Translations under genes and position numbers: made by a program
Assembly (NCBI GenBank): GCA_947179485.1
Contig: OX359245.1
Span: 43,573,067-43,637,066 of the forward strand
Direction of reading: 5' to 3'
Length of the DNA: 64,000 bases
Origin: Allacma fusca
Lineage: Eukaryota > Arthropoda > Collembola > Symphypleona > Sminthuridae
The notes under the pieces: model-generated
What the model was told of the DNA's origin: nothing
The model's input: the letters and a program-made list of their open reading frames with translations, nothing else
Databases searched by the model: none
Shown here: positions 11,036 to 23,159 of the stretch, in pieces
Numbering within the stretch: the first letter of the stretch is position 1
How the letters are laid out: every line of letters starts with the position of its first letter

Positions 11036-11447
11036 GAATTCTTGAGCTGCAAATAATATTCTGAGTAGCAACTATACCTAATCAAATACAAATTGTACGA
11101 ATATTTTTCACCGAACATTCTTACGATTGTACAATAAACCCCTTATTAAATTTAAATTTAATTTTTTTCCGAAATACTATTTTATTCTAAACAGCATTAC
11201 TCCTTTAATTTAGAACAAATACCAATTAAATCCTACTGCACATTAAACAACTTATGAACGGTTGGAATTAATATTGTTGTGTATGTATTCCGAGAACACG
11301 ACGATTTAAAAAAGCAAAAATTATCTAGAAGTACAATTTGAATAATTTTTTGGAATATAAATTTCTGTCGATTGAAGCAATACCACTTTTTACGATGCTT
11401 ACACAAGGGATATACGAACAGTGCTTATTTTAATATAATTTGAGTTT
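11036..11447. repeat. 3' flank of receptor gene, duplicated
   Basis: Matches 270-678. It lies directly downstream of the stop codon of the receptor gene on the minus strand and probably includes its 3' untranslated region. No clear polyadenylation signal was pinned down. Confidence 0.5.
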
Positions 11448-12799
11448 TCAAAACATGAGCAAAAAATTAGCCGTGGAATCAAACACAATCTTGAAGAAAG
11501 TCAAAACCATTGATCTGTCAATATTGTAGAATGACCCAATGTTGAATTTTAAAGCTGGTAGCTCCTTCAAGGTTGCCCGAATCTGCTGTCCGCCATATGT
11601 TCGCTCATACAAGTCCAAAATGCTACTAGATTTGTGATGTATGTCGCCCAGTGTTTGTAATCCAACAGCAAGGAGCAATGTACAATTGATCCCAATTACT
11701 CCCATTGTCACAGCAACGAGGCCCTGAAGCCGGATTGCCCCGTACGTGCAATATATGGCAAACAGAATTAAAAGGACTTTTGATCCTTCAAATGCCGGGC
11801 CGACTGCTTTCGAAGATTCTTTCAAAAGTAAGCGCAGGATTTTATACGTTTTCAATGAATTCTTTGAATATTTCAGCCCCAACGAATTCACAGAACTTCC
11901 TTTTGATCTATGGAAAAGAGGAAAGTCCTGAAAGAATTGCTGAGACAAGTACAGTATTAATAATTTGAGAAAGTTTGTAATCCTGAACTTACTTCATTTC
12001 CGACAGAGTACCAAGTAAATTGAAGTAAAAGTTGAAATGGAAAAATATTAAGAATTGTGCATTCAGAATGTACATATGCATAAAGTAGGCTTGAAACATC
12101 GTCACAGTTATTCGGGCAAGGTAATGACTTGGGTCTACCAAAACTGAGGACAGAAGCTCAGGCGAGAATGGTCGGAAAAATGCGGATATCGTCACAAGAC
12201 ACATGTTGGTGTTGAAACCATAGTAAATAAATTGACATAATAGACTACAGATCCGGACGTATCTTTTGCCTGGTCCTTCCAACACGGTACCTACGAGTTT
12301 ACCTACATTAAGTGGTATTTTTAATTCACAGTAGATGATCCACAATAATTTGAAAACTACTATTAAATCAGGTTTGTATTTAAGAAAAATGCAGAACTAT
12401 TGAATATCTTGTGCTTATCAAAGATAACTCACTTTCCAAATCCCTGAAAAATGTTAAATAGCGTTCCACAAAAACCGGCGTTTCATTCTGAGTCTTGAAG
12501 ATAGCAAACTGAAATAAGGGTGGAAAGGAGTAATATATGATGGCAAACTGCATGTAAATTTTTTGTGAGGAAGTAGCATTTTTGTCAGTGAAAGTTTGTA
12601 GACTACGGACTATGATGAAAGCGTAATAAAGAAATGTAACAACAATGTTGAAATGCCAAATTTTGATCCGGATTGAAGATGCAGTTAATTCCAATCGTTT
12701 GGTAGTCCCGTTCCAGGTAAATGGGTGTGCTGACAGGTATTTTCCTCTTTGGGAAACAATTCGGAGAAGATTACAGATTTTTATTTTATCGGAAGCCAT
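11448..12799 (-). CDS. seven-transmembrane chemoreceptor-like protein, 374 aa
   Basis: Three exons: 12433-12799, 11993-12290 and 11448-11907. Donors are GTGAGT and GTAAGT; acceptors are CGTAG and CCATAG. Phases are 1 and 2, and the joined length is 1125 bases, exactly 375 codons with stop. The ATG at 12799 (MASDKIKIC) was chosen because the distance to the conserved HPFTW motif equals that in the other intact genes. Exon 1 has two hydrophobic stretches (IVVTFLYYAFIIVRSL and YMQFAIIYYSFPPLFQF), exon 2 two, and exon 3 two or three, ending in a helix before NFLLMF: a 7TM insect-type receptor layout of usual length. Sensory (taste or smell) function is inferred from this layout. It is the most diverged of the intact copies; the family ending NFLMLK is NFLLMF here. 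Confidence 0.75.
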
Positions 12800-12920
12800 C
12801 CGTGTTTCAAAGATGCTTTGTTTCAAGACTTTTGAAGAAGTCTGTAACAAATAATTATTACTTATTCCATAAACTTACCGCAACCAACAATTAAATGGAG
12901 TTTTGAAAACATAGTTGCGT

Positions 12921-13280
12921 AAAGTAATTACCGGAATTAAATCGGCTCAATTGATTATGAAATATATTTTTGATGATTTGTGAAAATTGGCTAACCAATT
13001 CTGGATTTCGCTTTGGACATAGGATGTAGGGTGGTTAATAACCTTTACGTTTATCGGTTCTCTAAAATGTAAAAGTATGGCACAAAATTGTAGAATTCTT
13101 TTTTTTTTGCAAAAACGCTTATCGAACGGAAGCATTTTTGGGAATCAATGATAGATAGGATATAAGGATTCTTCGGGAATGGAATCACAGGTTGTCCCAG
13201 GATGGTATTTTGAATTCCTCGACAGAGATGCATTGAGTTTTGCTCCATCCCTAATTGCAAGAAATTTACATGCCAAATCT
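12921..13280. repeat. receptor 5' flank, first copy of a tandem pair
   Basis: The block with the shared GGCTCAATT.ATTATGAAA, TGGTTAATAACCTTTACG and GAATTCCTC landmarks recurs at 13431-13780 and again at 39900-40200. This is the upstream region of the intact receptor gene, duplicated in tandem and also copied to 39.5-40.5 kb. The translation on the minus strand (13051-13359) is incidental apart from its first 13 codons. Confidence 0.55.
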
Positions 13281-13289
13281 TATCAATAA

Positions 13290-13460
13290 AAGTTTTATCG
13301 AGAGAAGCAAGTTTTATTTGATCGGAAGCCATCCGTATTTTAAAGACGCTTTGTTTCAAAACGTTTTGAAGTCTGTAACAAATAATTACTTATTCCAGAA
13401 TCCCACCGTCGTCATTATTTTAATACAGTTTTGAAAGTATTATTACGCAAATTAATTACA
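13290..13460 (-). pseudogene. second copy of a receptor exon 1 start
   Basis: Minus-strand KQSVFKIRMASDQIKL repeats the KQSIFETRMASDKIKI start of the intact gene at 12799, with matching upstream DNA. After about 13 codons homology ends and the sequence enters copied flanking DNA. This is a partial tandem duplication of the gene's start, not a gene. Confidence 0.65.
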
Positions 13461-14791
13461 GACATTTATTTAAATTGGCTCAATTATTTATGAAACATAT
13501 TTTTGATACTTTGTGAATACTTGCTGACCAATTATGCATTTAACATTGTACAGGGTGGGTAATAAGCTTTACGTCTTTAATAAATTGTTGAAGTCATTTT
13601 TTTTGGTAAAACGTTTTTCGAAAGGAAACGTTTTGGGGGACCAATTAGTATATCAAGGATTCTTCTTGAATGCAATCACGTGTTGACCCATGATGAAATT
13701 TTGAACATACCTCAGCAGAAGTGCATTGAATTTTCCTCCAGCCATAATCGAAAGAAATTTACAAACCAAATTTTATCAATACAGTTTAATCGAATTAAGC
13801 AAGGTTAGGTCAGGGTAGTTTCGAGAGGACGGAGATGTGGCTCTTCTTTCGTCACTGAGGGTGGATTTAGAGTTAGTTGACAAAAACGCCCATGATTTTC
13901 GTTTTTATGAAACTATTGCGTCGAAGAAGATAGTTAGGTAGATGTTCAATGCAACTTTGCTCAGAAATTATTGTATATTTAATTATGTAGCATAATTAGA
14001 TGTAGGATAACCTAGATGATGACCAAAGGATATTAATCGCCCTGCAGTATTCGGTAATTCTTGAGGAAGAAAGGCAGCCGTCATAATAATTAATGGTCTT
14101 GACTGGTTAATTTTACTAATGAATATTATGATGCTGTCAATCCACTTTAATGAATTCATTAACTCAAGTGAAATAAACGTAGTGTCAGAAATATGTGGGA
14201 ATACGCTCGCCTATCATTTCAATACTCTGAATAGGGAGGTACTAGTAGAGCAAATATTTTTAAATACAATTATTTGAAACCATATCGAGTATTCGTAACA
14301 TATGTAAAATACCTGGTCGGTAATAGGGTGCCCAGATAATTCCATTCTCCAAGTAGTACTCCTAAATGACAAAAATATTTTTAAAAATTCAGTATAATAA
14401 CGTGCCAAAACAATTTAGAATTCACTTCTAGCAGTATTGGTCATAGCTGATATTCGTCAAGTTATTTCTAAACGCAGTTTCTATAACTTGCGACAACCTT
14501 TAGCTAACGGTTACCTGAGAGAAACCTAATGAACCATGGAGGTGTTAACTAAGAATTCTGGAGCAACTCAGTTGATATTTTATATTATATAAATGCAGTG
14601 TAGACTCGCGAGTGCCAACCCCTATATAAGAACAGTCTATAATTAATTTCTATATCTTATTGTGAATAAGTGACGCTAAACAGGATTTATTTTATAAAAT
14701 ATAACTATAGGTGGGGAAGAGTTTCCCTGCAATTAAATAAATCGTACAAAATCCCAAAAGGTTGTAAGGGCCAAGGTCAAAAATCGACCTG
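13461..14791. repeat. duplicated receptor upstream DNA, no gene
   Basis: The part 13790-14000 matches 26440-26660 and 40245-40465 (landmarks AAGCAAGGTTAGGT and GTGGCTCTTC). The part 14440-14600 matches 25440-25580 (landmark ATGAACCATGGAGGTGTTAA). The rest holds nothing recognisable. Confidence 0.5.
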
Positions 14792-14813
14792 AATAAATAA
14801 ATAAATAAATATC

Positions 14814-14860
<47 letters not shown>

Positions 14861-14877
14861 TTATCTATCTATCTATA
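14792..14877. repeat. AATA then TATC microsatellite
   Basis: About 19 bases of AATA repeats pass into about 67 bases of TATC repeats with two TTTATC variants. The preceding 60 bases (ending AAAAATCGACCTG) resemble the segment before 14999 (CAAATCGACCTTTAATAATTTC, then CATT repeats). These may be two 3' tails of an unidentified LINE or SINE. Confidence 0.8.
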
Positions 14878-15139
14878 TTTTCAGTTTGCCTGTTAACACT
14901 TATTAATATTTGTTAATTTACTTACGAATTTTACGCATTTTTATAATTAATGCGATAATGAGTGGGTTGTCAGCGCTCAGGCCAAATCGACCTTTAATAA
15001 TTTCATTCATTCATAGAAGAACCATTTGATATATATAGTCACATTTTTATAAACTCCCGAGTCAGGATATACAATACAGTCATGTGTTCCGAATAGCCAT
15101 TATTCTTTATAGTCAATCTCTTTTGAACGTCCCCTCCGA

Positions 15140-15740
15140 AGTGACTGTACCAAGTCGGGACCAGACCTGCGTTCGGGTCAAGTATAGTAATCTTTCCTAA
15201 ACCCGAACTCGATCAGATACTTGAATGTCGGGTCCACAAATCTTGCGAATCGAACTTGGAATTGACTTAAACCTGAACTTGGATTTCAAGTAATTACTTG
15301 AACCTTACAACTTCGTAGTAAAAAGTCGCAAAAACACTCCAACGGGTGGAGCTAAGATTTTCAAATTTCGTCGTCTTTATTAAATTCAGATTCCGGTTCA
15401 CTCAAAGTTTTTTCCTTGTGTTACAGTCTCACTTAACAATTTACTTCGACAGTTTTTTAAAAAGGATGAAAAATTAGAAGAATAGTTTTAAGCACGACGA
15501 TTTACAGAACACACAACAGTCAATCCAAATGAAAGTGAGCTCCAGCTTCTGTGCATATATCTGCAGGCATGGTTTCTAGTAGGGAAGCCAATGGTCTGGT
15601 CCGAAACATTTACAATGGTCCGTTATTGGTTTGGTCCGGTCTGGTCCCAGATTTGTATGGTCATTTCCGGTCAGATTTAGCACTTGGACCAGACCAGATT
15701 CAATTGGTTCAGCTTCAGGGTCAGACCTTACCTGGCCACA
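15140..15740. repeat. word-array fragments (CCGAAC and GGTCTGGTCC)
   Basis: At 15145-15310 the sequence repeats ACCCGAAC/GTTCGGGT and ACTTGAA words. At 15595-15735 it repeats GGTCTGGTCC/GGACCAGACC and TGGTCC words in both orientations. The pattern matches the arms of the better-bounded hAT-like elements here, but termini and target duplications were not found. Open frames crossing 15551-15861 on both strands come from the words. Confidence 0.45.
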
Positions 15741-15949
15741 GGAACATGGACTCAACAGTAAGCAAAAAAAAATGTATGAGAACGAAATCCCATGGAACAA
15801 CTTAAAACTGACATTTCTGGGGTTAAAAGAAAAAATTGACGAGATAAATGTGATTACTTAATTACTCTCAATGGTTTTCTGGACCATGTGTGTATTTTAG
15901 GGGTGCCACAACCAAAGTTATGGGATAATGCTCAGGCTACGCAATGAAC

Positions 15950-16105
15950 ACACAACGTAAATTTACGGTAACGTAAATATTTGGGGTTTTACGTAAAATG
16001 ACGAAATAAGGAGTTACCACATCATCAACTATGCTGTTTAATGTCTCCAGGACATTCTTCTAAAGCGTTACTGTGACGTAAAATAATAACGTCATGCTAA
16101 TGCCT
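15950..16105. repeat. ACGTAA word array
   Basis: AACGTAAATTTACG, GTAACGTAAAT, TTTTACGTAAAA, GTGACGTAAAA and AATAACGTCAT occur within 150 bases, in both orientations. It may be an arm of a small element or the terminal zone of the transposon whose genes begin at 16324. Confidence 0.4.
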
Positions 16106-16323
16106 CTATAAGGTGATTCATGGACAATGCCTCACCAACGTTAGTAAACGTTTTGTCTGCATTGGCGCTAACATCTGTGTTCAATGCATTCGATTCATTC
16201 CAGAACAAACCATTGCAAAAATCAACGCGGACACAGTCGAGAAAGGTAAGAATCGTAATTATTTTTTGTAATTATTTAACCTATTAGTGACTTTGTCTCA
16301 AGTGGTGACATGTGAGGGAAAAT

Positions 16324-18380
16324 ATGAAAGTGCATAGGACTGTATGTAAACGCCAATTGAGACGGCAAATCAAGAGTGCCGTTGAACGTGACCTGAAGAA
16401 GCTAAGGCTTAATCGGGCATTAGATCTCAATACTGTGAATACAATTTGTGAAACTACAGTTGATTTCAAGGAAGTTAAAAATTTGACACCAAATGCCTCC
16501 TCACATTTGAGCAGCGGCGAACCAGAAGAGGCAAACTGTGACTTAACTCAAACATCGTCACAAACACAGTTCACATTGTTTCCTTTTACATCGCAGAACA
16601 GAACTTCAGTGAGCTCGGCTTTTATCGATGATTCCACCAGCAATTTATATGAAACATTAGAAGAAGATCTTAGAATTTGGGCCATTAGTGAGAACATAAC
16701 ACATCGTGCGCTGGATAGTTTACTGATTATTTTACGAACAAATAATCCAACCCTCCCAAAAAAAGCTCGAAGCCTGCTGAAGACTGACCGACTATCGAAA
16801 ATATGCAAGATAAATGGAGGAGAGCTGCATTATTTTGGTATTAGAAATGGTTTACTGAAGAAATTAAATACGGGATTGAAGTTCAGTACCAAAATTCTAA
16901 CTTGCAAGTTTAGCAATGATGGACTTCCCTTGTTTCACAATTAAACGTATTGCTTCTGGCCTATTTTATGCATACTAAATGAAGCCAATTGCAACAAACC
17001 ATTCCCTGTAGCAGTATTTGCTGGAAGAGGTAAACCAACGGACATTTCGGAATACCTGGGCTTGTTTTGTGAAGAAATTCAGTACTTGAAAGCAAATTAC
17101 ATATTTTATAAAAATATTAATTAATCCATTGATTTCCAAAATTGCATTTTCATACTGGACGCTCCTGCAAGAGCTTTCATTAAAGGTGTCAAAACTCACT
17201 CTGGATACTTTTCTTGTGAAAAGTGCATGGCTGAAGGAAACTACATTTCACATCGATTGATCTTCGCCGAAGTAAATGCAAAATTAAGGACTGACTCAAA
17301 TTTCAACCAAAGAGTGCAGGAAGAGCATCACATTTCCCTATTTACTACAAACCCCAGTCCATTGGAATCAGTTGGAATTGGAATGGTATCCCGATTCCCA
17401 CTGGATTATATGCACCTTGTTTGCTTAGGAGTGGTCCGAAAACTGTTAAGTTTGTGGTTAAAAGGTCGTCTAAAAATTAGATTGCAAAGTTCTAAAATTA
17501 AAGCAATTTCTTCAGCTCTGAAGTTCAACGTACCTAATATTACATCGGAATTCAACCGAACTCCAAGAGACGTTGAGATATGCGAACGCTGGAAAGCTAC
17601 AGAAGCAAGACAGTTTTTGCTATACACTGGACCTGTGGTGTTAAAGGGCGTACTGAATAAAACTATGTACGATAATTTTATGTTGTTGAGTGTTGCAATT
17701 ACATTATTGCTGTCAAATAACCAAACTAACTACGATACTGCTCAGGAATTACTTGTTGCGTTTGTTAAGCATTGCGAGAAGTTGTATGGGCCGGAAAGTC
17801 AAGTTTATAATTTTCACAACCTTGTCCACCTTACAGCAGATGCCAAGCTTTACGGTTCTTTGGACAATTTCAGCGCATTTCCCATGGAGAATTATTTGGG
17901 CTCTTTAAAACGCCTTGTAAGAGCTCGACATCATCCTTTACAGCAAATTCAAAGAAGAATTAACGAACAAACATCTCTACATTATGCAATTATTCAGTAT
18001 ACACATTGCCAAGCTGAAGGATCTGTCGTACAAATAAGTAGCTTACGTACAGGGAAAATTGAGTTGAAAAATTTCAGCTTACAAACGGAAGAACCAAATT
18101 GCTACTTTGTGAATACCGGAGGATACTTCAAATACGTCAGGCCCTGTATTAAAAATAACTCAACGTGAAGCAAATAAGTTGTAGGAAACTATTACTGTCA
18201 AATCTTGAATTATTCCGATACCCAATGAATTCTAGCTCTTTAAATATAGGCATATGTCAGAATGTTAATCATGGGGATTTAGTGAACATTCCAATATCTG
18301 AAGTCCGATCTAAATGCATTTTGTTAAATTATAAAAATGATTTGTGTGTACTTTTGCCATTGGTACATACACTTGGTTAA
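16324..18380 (+). pseudogene. tnp2/CACTA-like DDE transposase, broken
   Basis: A basic N-terminus (KVHRTVCKRQLRRQ) precedes the blocks shared with the copy on the other strand: GGELHYFGIR, NDGLPLF (first catalytic Asp, near 16920), FWPIL, PFPVAVFAGRGKP, DAPARAFIKGVKTHSGYFSCEKC (a zinc-binding-like region), DYMHLVCLGVVRKL (second Asp, near 17405), RWKATEARQFLLYTGPVVLKG, and NLVHLTADAKLYGSLDNFSAFPMENYLGSLKR (Glu, near 17890). The D...H..LGV and PMENYLGSLK blocks resemble plant tnp2 proteins of CACTA elements; this is family knowledge, not a search result. In-frame stops at 16942-16944 and near 17123 and a frameshift near 18165 inactivate it. Confidence 0.7.
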
Positions 18381-18431
18381 GGTTTTGAGGCGTTCTAAAC
18401 TCTGCAGGGCCATTTGAAATTAATTTGCAGA

Positions 18432-19892
18432 TGTATTCGCTTGTTACATTTCTTGGAGAAAAGGGGGTGAATGGAACCAGCTCGTGCGAGATTGTGCCTT
18501 CAGTGTGGATTTCCGCTGATAGAGAAATATGTTGGTGGCCGAAGGGAAAGCATTCATACAAAACTGCATTTTCCAAGCTCATGGCTCCTGCGGCAGGGTG
18601 AAGAAGTACTCCCCGATTCTGACAAAGCTTTCATCGGGTAATACATGCATTTAAAATCTCAAATGAAATTTTCGAATGAAATCAATGAAATTTCAAACAA
18701 GCATGATTTTATGTGCACTTTATCATTTAATTTGTTTGAGATGATTTGCCTCTAGTTCGCTCTCTGATGGAGCAATATTTAGATACATCCAATATCGAAT
18801 CTGTCGATGAATTGTCTCAAGTAACACGAAATAAACGTACTTTCAAGACCAATAGGGTTCCTTCTGTGACACCTTTTTCGTCTGAAACCGATGATGACTC
18901 TTCCTCATGCGCCTTTCATATCAACGCTGGAGGCTGGCAATAATTTTGAAATAAATGCTAATGACAGTTACCCAGTCGCAAGGAGCTCAAATGTAGCTAA
19001 CAATGATGAGGTAGTTCTTGAAGTTCTTTCCCAGGCCGGGCACACGTTTCAAGTGTCAAATGATCATGGATTTGAAAGTACAGTTGCTACGGGTAACAAA
19101 CTCAAAACTTATATTTTTGGGTACATATCGCTGATCATAGTAAGTATTAATTTAAAACTTTATTCTTTCAGATGTGCAAAAACTTATTCTGGAAAAAACT
19201 GAAGCATTGATGAGGAAAATTGATCTTTTGGATTTCCATGTACAGGCTCTAATTCCTGTTCAACAAATTAATGTGGAGGATCTTCAAAATATTCCTCATA
19301 TTCCTGTGACCACTGTGGAAGAACTGCAGAAGTGTGAGCGTTTTTGCCGCCAATCAGCTGTTAATTCGAAGAAACTGGTGCGATATATTTAATTATTGAT
19401 TCAAAATACTTTCTACTTTCAACAAATTCCCGAATAGAAAATTTATCTCTTAAATTATTATTATTTTGAATATTTTAGGCAGTTGTTCTTGCTCGAGTTG
19501 GGGGTCGTTCAGTAAAGGAAGCGACGGAAAATGTACTCGCAGAACTAATGACGGATGAAGTTGCGAAAGAATACAACTGGGCGGGAACAAAGCGAGGACC
19601 ACTGCCAAAAATGGGTATTAAAAACACCGGAATTGTAGCTATGATTCAAGGTAAAGGATTCAGGCAGTAATAATTACATATTACACTGGCATTTTGTATC
19701 CCAAAAAAATGTGAGGTTATTTACTGTATTTTTTAAATTACAGACTCATTGAAAAATATGAGGCAGCATGGTCGAGTGGAAAGAGCAGAAATCGAAGAAC
19801 CGATTAAAAATTGGTTAAAGAATGCGTCTTCGCGAATCAAAAGGTCCAATAAACCAAGCGAATCAGTGGACAACGAAAGTTTGGTCCCCTGA
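18432..19892 (+). pseudogene. DUF4806-like accessory gene of the transposon, broken
   Basis: Exons can be followed at 18432-18640 (MYSLVTFLGEKGV...CWWPKGKHSYK, with a stop after MAPAAG), about 18750-19092, 19172-19377, 19479-19650 and 19744-19892. The last four are joined by GT-AG introns with consistent phases. The C-terminal domain reads IPVTTVEELQKCERF, VLARVGGRSVKEATENVL, LMTDEVAKEYNWAG: the usual DUF4806 pattern found in many arthropod proteins of unknown function. The first exon matches TVVHFIETNEVELVPTKW...CYWP of the copy at 57959-58184. A second break lies in the acidic middle exon near 18935. Role in transposition unknown. AATAAA follows 116 bases after the stop. Confidence 0.65.
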
Positions 19893-20039
19893 AAGTTGAC
19901 TCACCTGCTCATTCGTTTCTATAGTACATTTTGTATTTAATTATTCCATCCTTGCTACAATAATAATAATTATTTTAAATGAAAGTAATCCATGTTGAAT
20001 TTTTAACAATAAAAATAATTTTAAAAAATTTTAAAAGTG

Positions 20040-20404
20040 ATTATATATGGAGTGAATATATCGTATCGACAACATACTTACAGATGCGCCATGATGGAGG
20101 GATTACTTTTTGGAGAATTTTGTTGAAGGATATATAAATTTGTACGTAAAAACTTGAATTTCATTGAAATACCGAAAATCAAAATTTCATCGACTTTCAA
20201 AAACTCAAAATCCTTATGTAATTTAACATTACCATTTTTTGAAAAGACCTGTGGTATCGTTTTAAATTTTGAAACTTTGGTGACGTGTCCTAGGAGGACG
20301 GGGCAAAATGCACGAGTTACATGAGTGTTGAAACATACTAGGTGAGTACTAAAACATGTGCTATGCTTTGTTTGAATCGGCTTGTACCATCCCAAAATCT
20401 TACC
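20040..20404. other. unidentified sequence replacing a receptor C-terminus
   Basis: This stretch occupies the place where the second half of the receptor last exon should be. It has no match to other parts of the window that I can see and no convincing open frame. It may be the right end of the transposon at 16.1-20.0 kb or a deletion junction. Confidence 0.35.
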
Positions 20405-21293
20405 TTGTGAGTGCCGGCAAGGACATCATCTGCCTCCTCATGACTTTATCCTGCGAGTACCTCAACCTCATCAATCTTAACAGGATGGAAGAATGATGAT
20501 GAAGGTTCCCCAAATTGTTGAGTAAAATGGCCAGGAATGCTGTGCAATTGAAGCCGATGACCCCCATCGTAACTGCCACAATCCCAGGGAGTCGAATTGC
20601 TCCATAGGTGCAAAAAACACAAAACGATATTAACAAAAGTTTTGCTGCACTGACGATAACAGAGAAACTATCTGCGGATTCATTGATGAGAACTTCTAGG
20701 GAGCGGTAAATTTTGGATATATTCCCAGGTTCCGCAGTAGCCTTACGTAACGATGTACTCTCCGAGTTGCTAGAATGCAATTTTAAACATTAGTATCCTT
20801 CCCATACACTGTTTTACTCCTTAATCCGCAAATTAGTGTCTAGTTATAAGATATTTCTCAAATTATAGTTTGAAGCATTGTAACGCTGTTGAAATGTTGA
20901 CAAATACTGCATCCGGTAGTGTTTTTAATGCTTCTAATTATTACAATTGGAACGTGATCAATACCTTTATTGCCTACTCTTACCAAATTTCGTTTAAAAT
21001 TGTTATAGAGCCAAACAAAGCCGCCAGACCGCTCATAACTATACACAGAGCATTTGCAACGTACACGTGCATGTACAGATAGTAAGCCTGAAAAATCATC
21101 ACGGCAAATCTCACAAGCAGAGCTTCCGGTCTGGCCAACAATGACCAGAGTAATTATGGAGAATGTGGTCGGACAAAGGCAGAGACAATGACCATGTACA
21201 TGTTGGCAATGAACCCGTAGTGAACGAATTTGTACAGCAACTCACTGTTTGCGATTATGGAGGGTTTCGGGAAGCCAGGTTTCATGTATACAT
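20405..21293 (-). pseudogene. receptor, exons 2 and 3, truncated
   Basis: Exon 3 (20405-20769) is open and close to the intact exon at 48960-49422, but it ends after MSLPAL, so the last membrane helix and the NFLMLK end are gone. At the break the sequence reads ACAAG then GTAAGAT, a good splice donor. Exon 2 (20984-21293) reads DVYMKPGFPKPSII...RPHSP and then has a TAA where intact copies continue ELLSS. It also carries a small in-frame duplication at QAYYLYMHV. Exon 1 is absent; the next upstream DNA is copied flank. Confidence 0.75.
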
Positions 21294-22290
21294 CTAAAAT
21301 TGTTAGCAAAAGAATCCCATCTTCTTAATTTCTAGCTTCTACTTTCACCCCCGTGTTAATTTTACGAATAAAAAATGTGAAACATAAGTTAACACACCGA
21401 AATTGATCTTAGACTATCATTTTCAAATGAATGGGCACAAAAGAAATGAACTTCAGCCATGCAGTAACTCATGTAGGGGGCATTATTGTATTTTATTAGT
21501 TAGCTCTTCGTAAATATTGTCAAGGTCAGCCTACAGAGTCTGTATGGGTGATGTGGGTAGTCACGTCGAAGGTCAGGTGGAATGATCAAGGGGAAGCTTG
21601 AAGGTTAGACGGAAAATCTGGTGGAAGGTCAAGTGGAAGTTTGGTGGGAGATGGAAGTCTGGTGGAAGTTACTTATGTATTACAGTGTTAATAGATGGGT
21701 GAGTTGAAGGTGGAAGTAATTTTGTGGCCGGGAAAGTAGAACTCAGCCTTATTTTATCCAGTACTGTAGTCGCGTTAGTTTGTGCACAGGCATACTGTAA
21801 TGTGTGTAAATATTCCTTAGTTTCGTTTTGGTTATATTCGTTTACACGGAATTATAATGTAGAGCTGAATCAAAACAGAAAGCCCTGTAGTATACATTAC
21901 AATTTTATAGTTATGATTATTAATTATTAAATTAATTTTGCCGCAATAATCTATACGTACACACACTTGAAAGCTCGAAATAAAATAAACAATTCTCCGG
22001 AATCCGACCTCAAAAATTCCCTTGTGGGTCCCTTCAGAAACATTTATAATGCCGATTCTATGTCAACGAAATGTGTTTGTCCAGGTAACTGTTTAGTAGT
22101 GTCCCTTTGCTCCTGAAAGTTCGTGTAGTTGTGCCTTGGAAACCGAGTCAAAATTTTGGAACATGGTCACCCAACCCACTCTCACTTTAAAATTATTTTT
22201 AAATATTTATATTTTCACATGTTGAGAGAGCAATCGAAGAAAATTATTAGTGGGATGTGCAGTGGGAACATCACAAGTTATTCTCAACAT
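21294..22290. repeat. duplicated flank block
   Basis: From about 21700 onward this matches 46030-46350 and 61270-61610, and its last part (22080-22290, continuing at 23093-23160) matches 36080-36350, 47230-47490 and 61610-61815. Landmarks are CCTTTGCTCCTGAAAGTTCG, GTAGTTGTGCCTTGGAAACC and CTCAACATGTCGCCTGGCC. The block has been copied at least four times. No gene is seen. Confidence 0.6.
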
Positions 22291-23092
22291 CAGAGCTGCG
22301 CTCAAGTCAAGTAAATCCCAAACTTGACCCTGAACTTGTCTTGACCCTGACAGTCAAGTAGGTTTTTCAGACGGTCTTGAACTTGACGGTTCATGGTCAG
22401 ACAATTACTTGAAAATTCAGGGTCAAGTACTCAAGTACTTTTCGCGTAACTTGAACCTGGTCAAGTATAGCCGGGACAACTCTTGACTTGACCATGACTT
22501 GACCATGACCCGAACTTGAACTTGACTTGAATTGTCAAGTTTTTACAAAACTATAATTAAAAAAATAGTATTTATACTTAAAATACAGCAGGTACATTAA
22601 TTATGGTTAAAACATAGCAAATAACAATAATATTCACAATTCTCCAAGTAGATTTTGAGTTGCTGCTTCAGTTCGATGCTTTAATGTCTTGTTTTAGTTT
22701 TAGCCAACCTTCAATCACGAGAAACTACGAATAGTCTCTGCTAATTGTAAGGTAATCTTTAGGTGTAAATGAAACCTATTGAAATATGTATATGGTGCCA
22801 CAACTTCGATATGCGTAATGTTTCGTTACTTGAATAAGTACTTGATATACTCATGGTTCATGGTCAAGGATTTATACATTTTTACTTGACCATGAACATG
22901 ACTTGACTCTCAAGTAGAATTTTTTGTCTTGACCATGATAACTACTTGATTTCAAATCTCAGGGTCAAGTAGAATAAATAACTTGACCATGCCTTGAATG
23001 TTCAATTATCCATTATATTTTACTTGACCATGACCCGAACTTGACCATGACTTGAAATACTCATGGTCTACTTGACCTTGAGCGCAGCTCTG
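22291..23092. mobile_element. hAT-like element, CAGAGCTGCG ends, CTTGACC words
   Basis: Ends CAGAGCTGCGCTCAAG and, in reverse, CAGAGCTGCGCTCAAG; the 8-bp target duplication CTCAACAT lies at 22283-22290 and 23093-23100. Removing the element and one duplication restores CTCAACATGTCGCCTGGCC, present uninterrupted at 36280 and 47427. The arms are filled with CTTGACCATGACTTGAA-like words. The centre (about 22545-22850) is AT-rich without coding signal. Same family as 44594-45801. Confidence 0.9.
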
Positions 23093-23159
23093 CTCAACAT
23101 GTCGCCTGGCCAAAATAAACCTGAAATGTTTTGGCATTTTTAGCTTACTTCTCGCTACC

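Larger units (their letters stand above)
16110..20030 (+). mobile_element. decayed DNA transposon: tnp2-like transposase plus DUF4806-like gene
   Basis: The gene content and order match the better-bounded copy at 55861-60563: a transposase gene, then a second multi-exon gene with a DUF4806-like C-terminus. Protein identity is partial but the key blocks agree. A splice-donor-like AAAGGTAAGA at about 16240 and an acceptor-like run near 16290 suggest a 5' untranslated exon. The last gene ends at 19892 and is followed by AATAAA at 20008. Terminal inverted repeats and target duplications were not found, so the limits given are approximate. Confidence 0.6.

Noticed and set aside
15551..15861. Open frames on both strands over GGTCTGGTCC words
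   Set aside because: Low-complexity word array; no conserved protein features.
18310..18582. 90-codon minus-strand frame opposite the transposon
   Set aside because: Antisense shadow of the transposase C-terminus and the first exon of the DUF4806-like gene.
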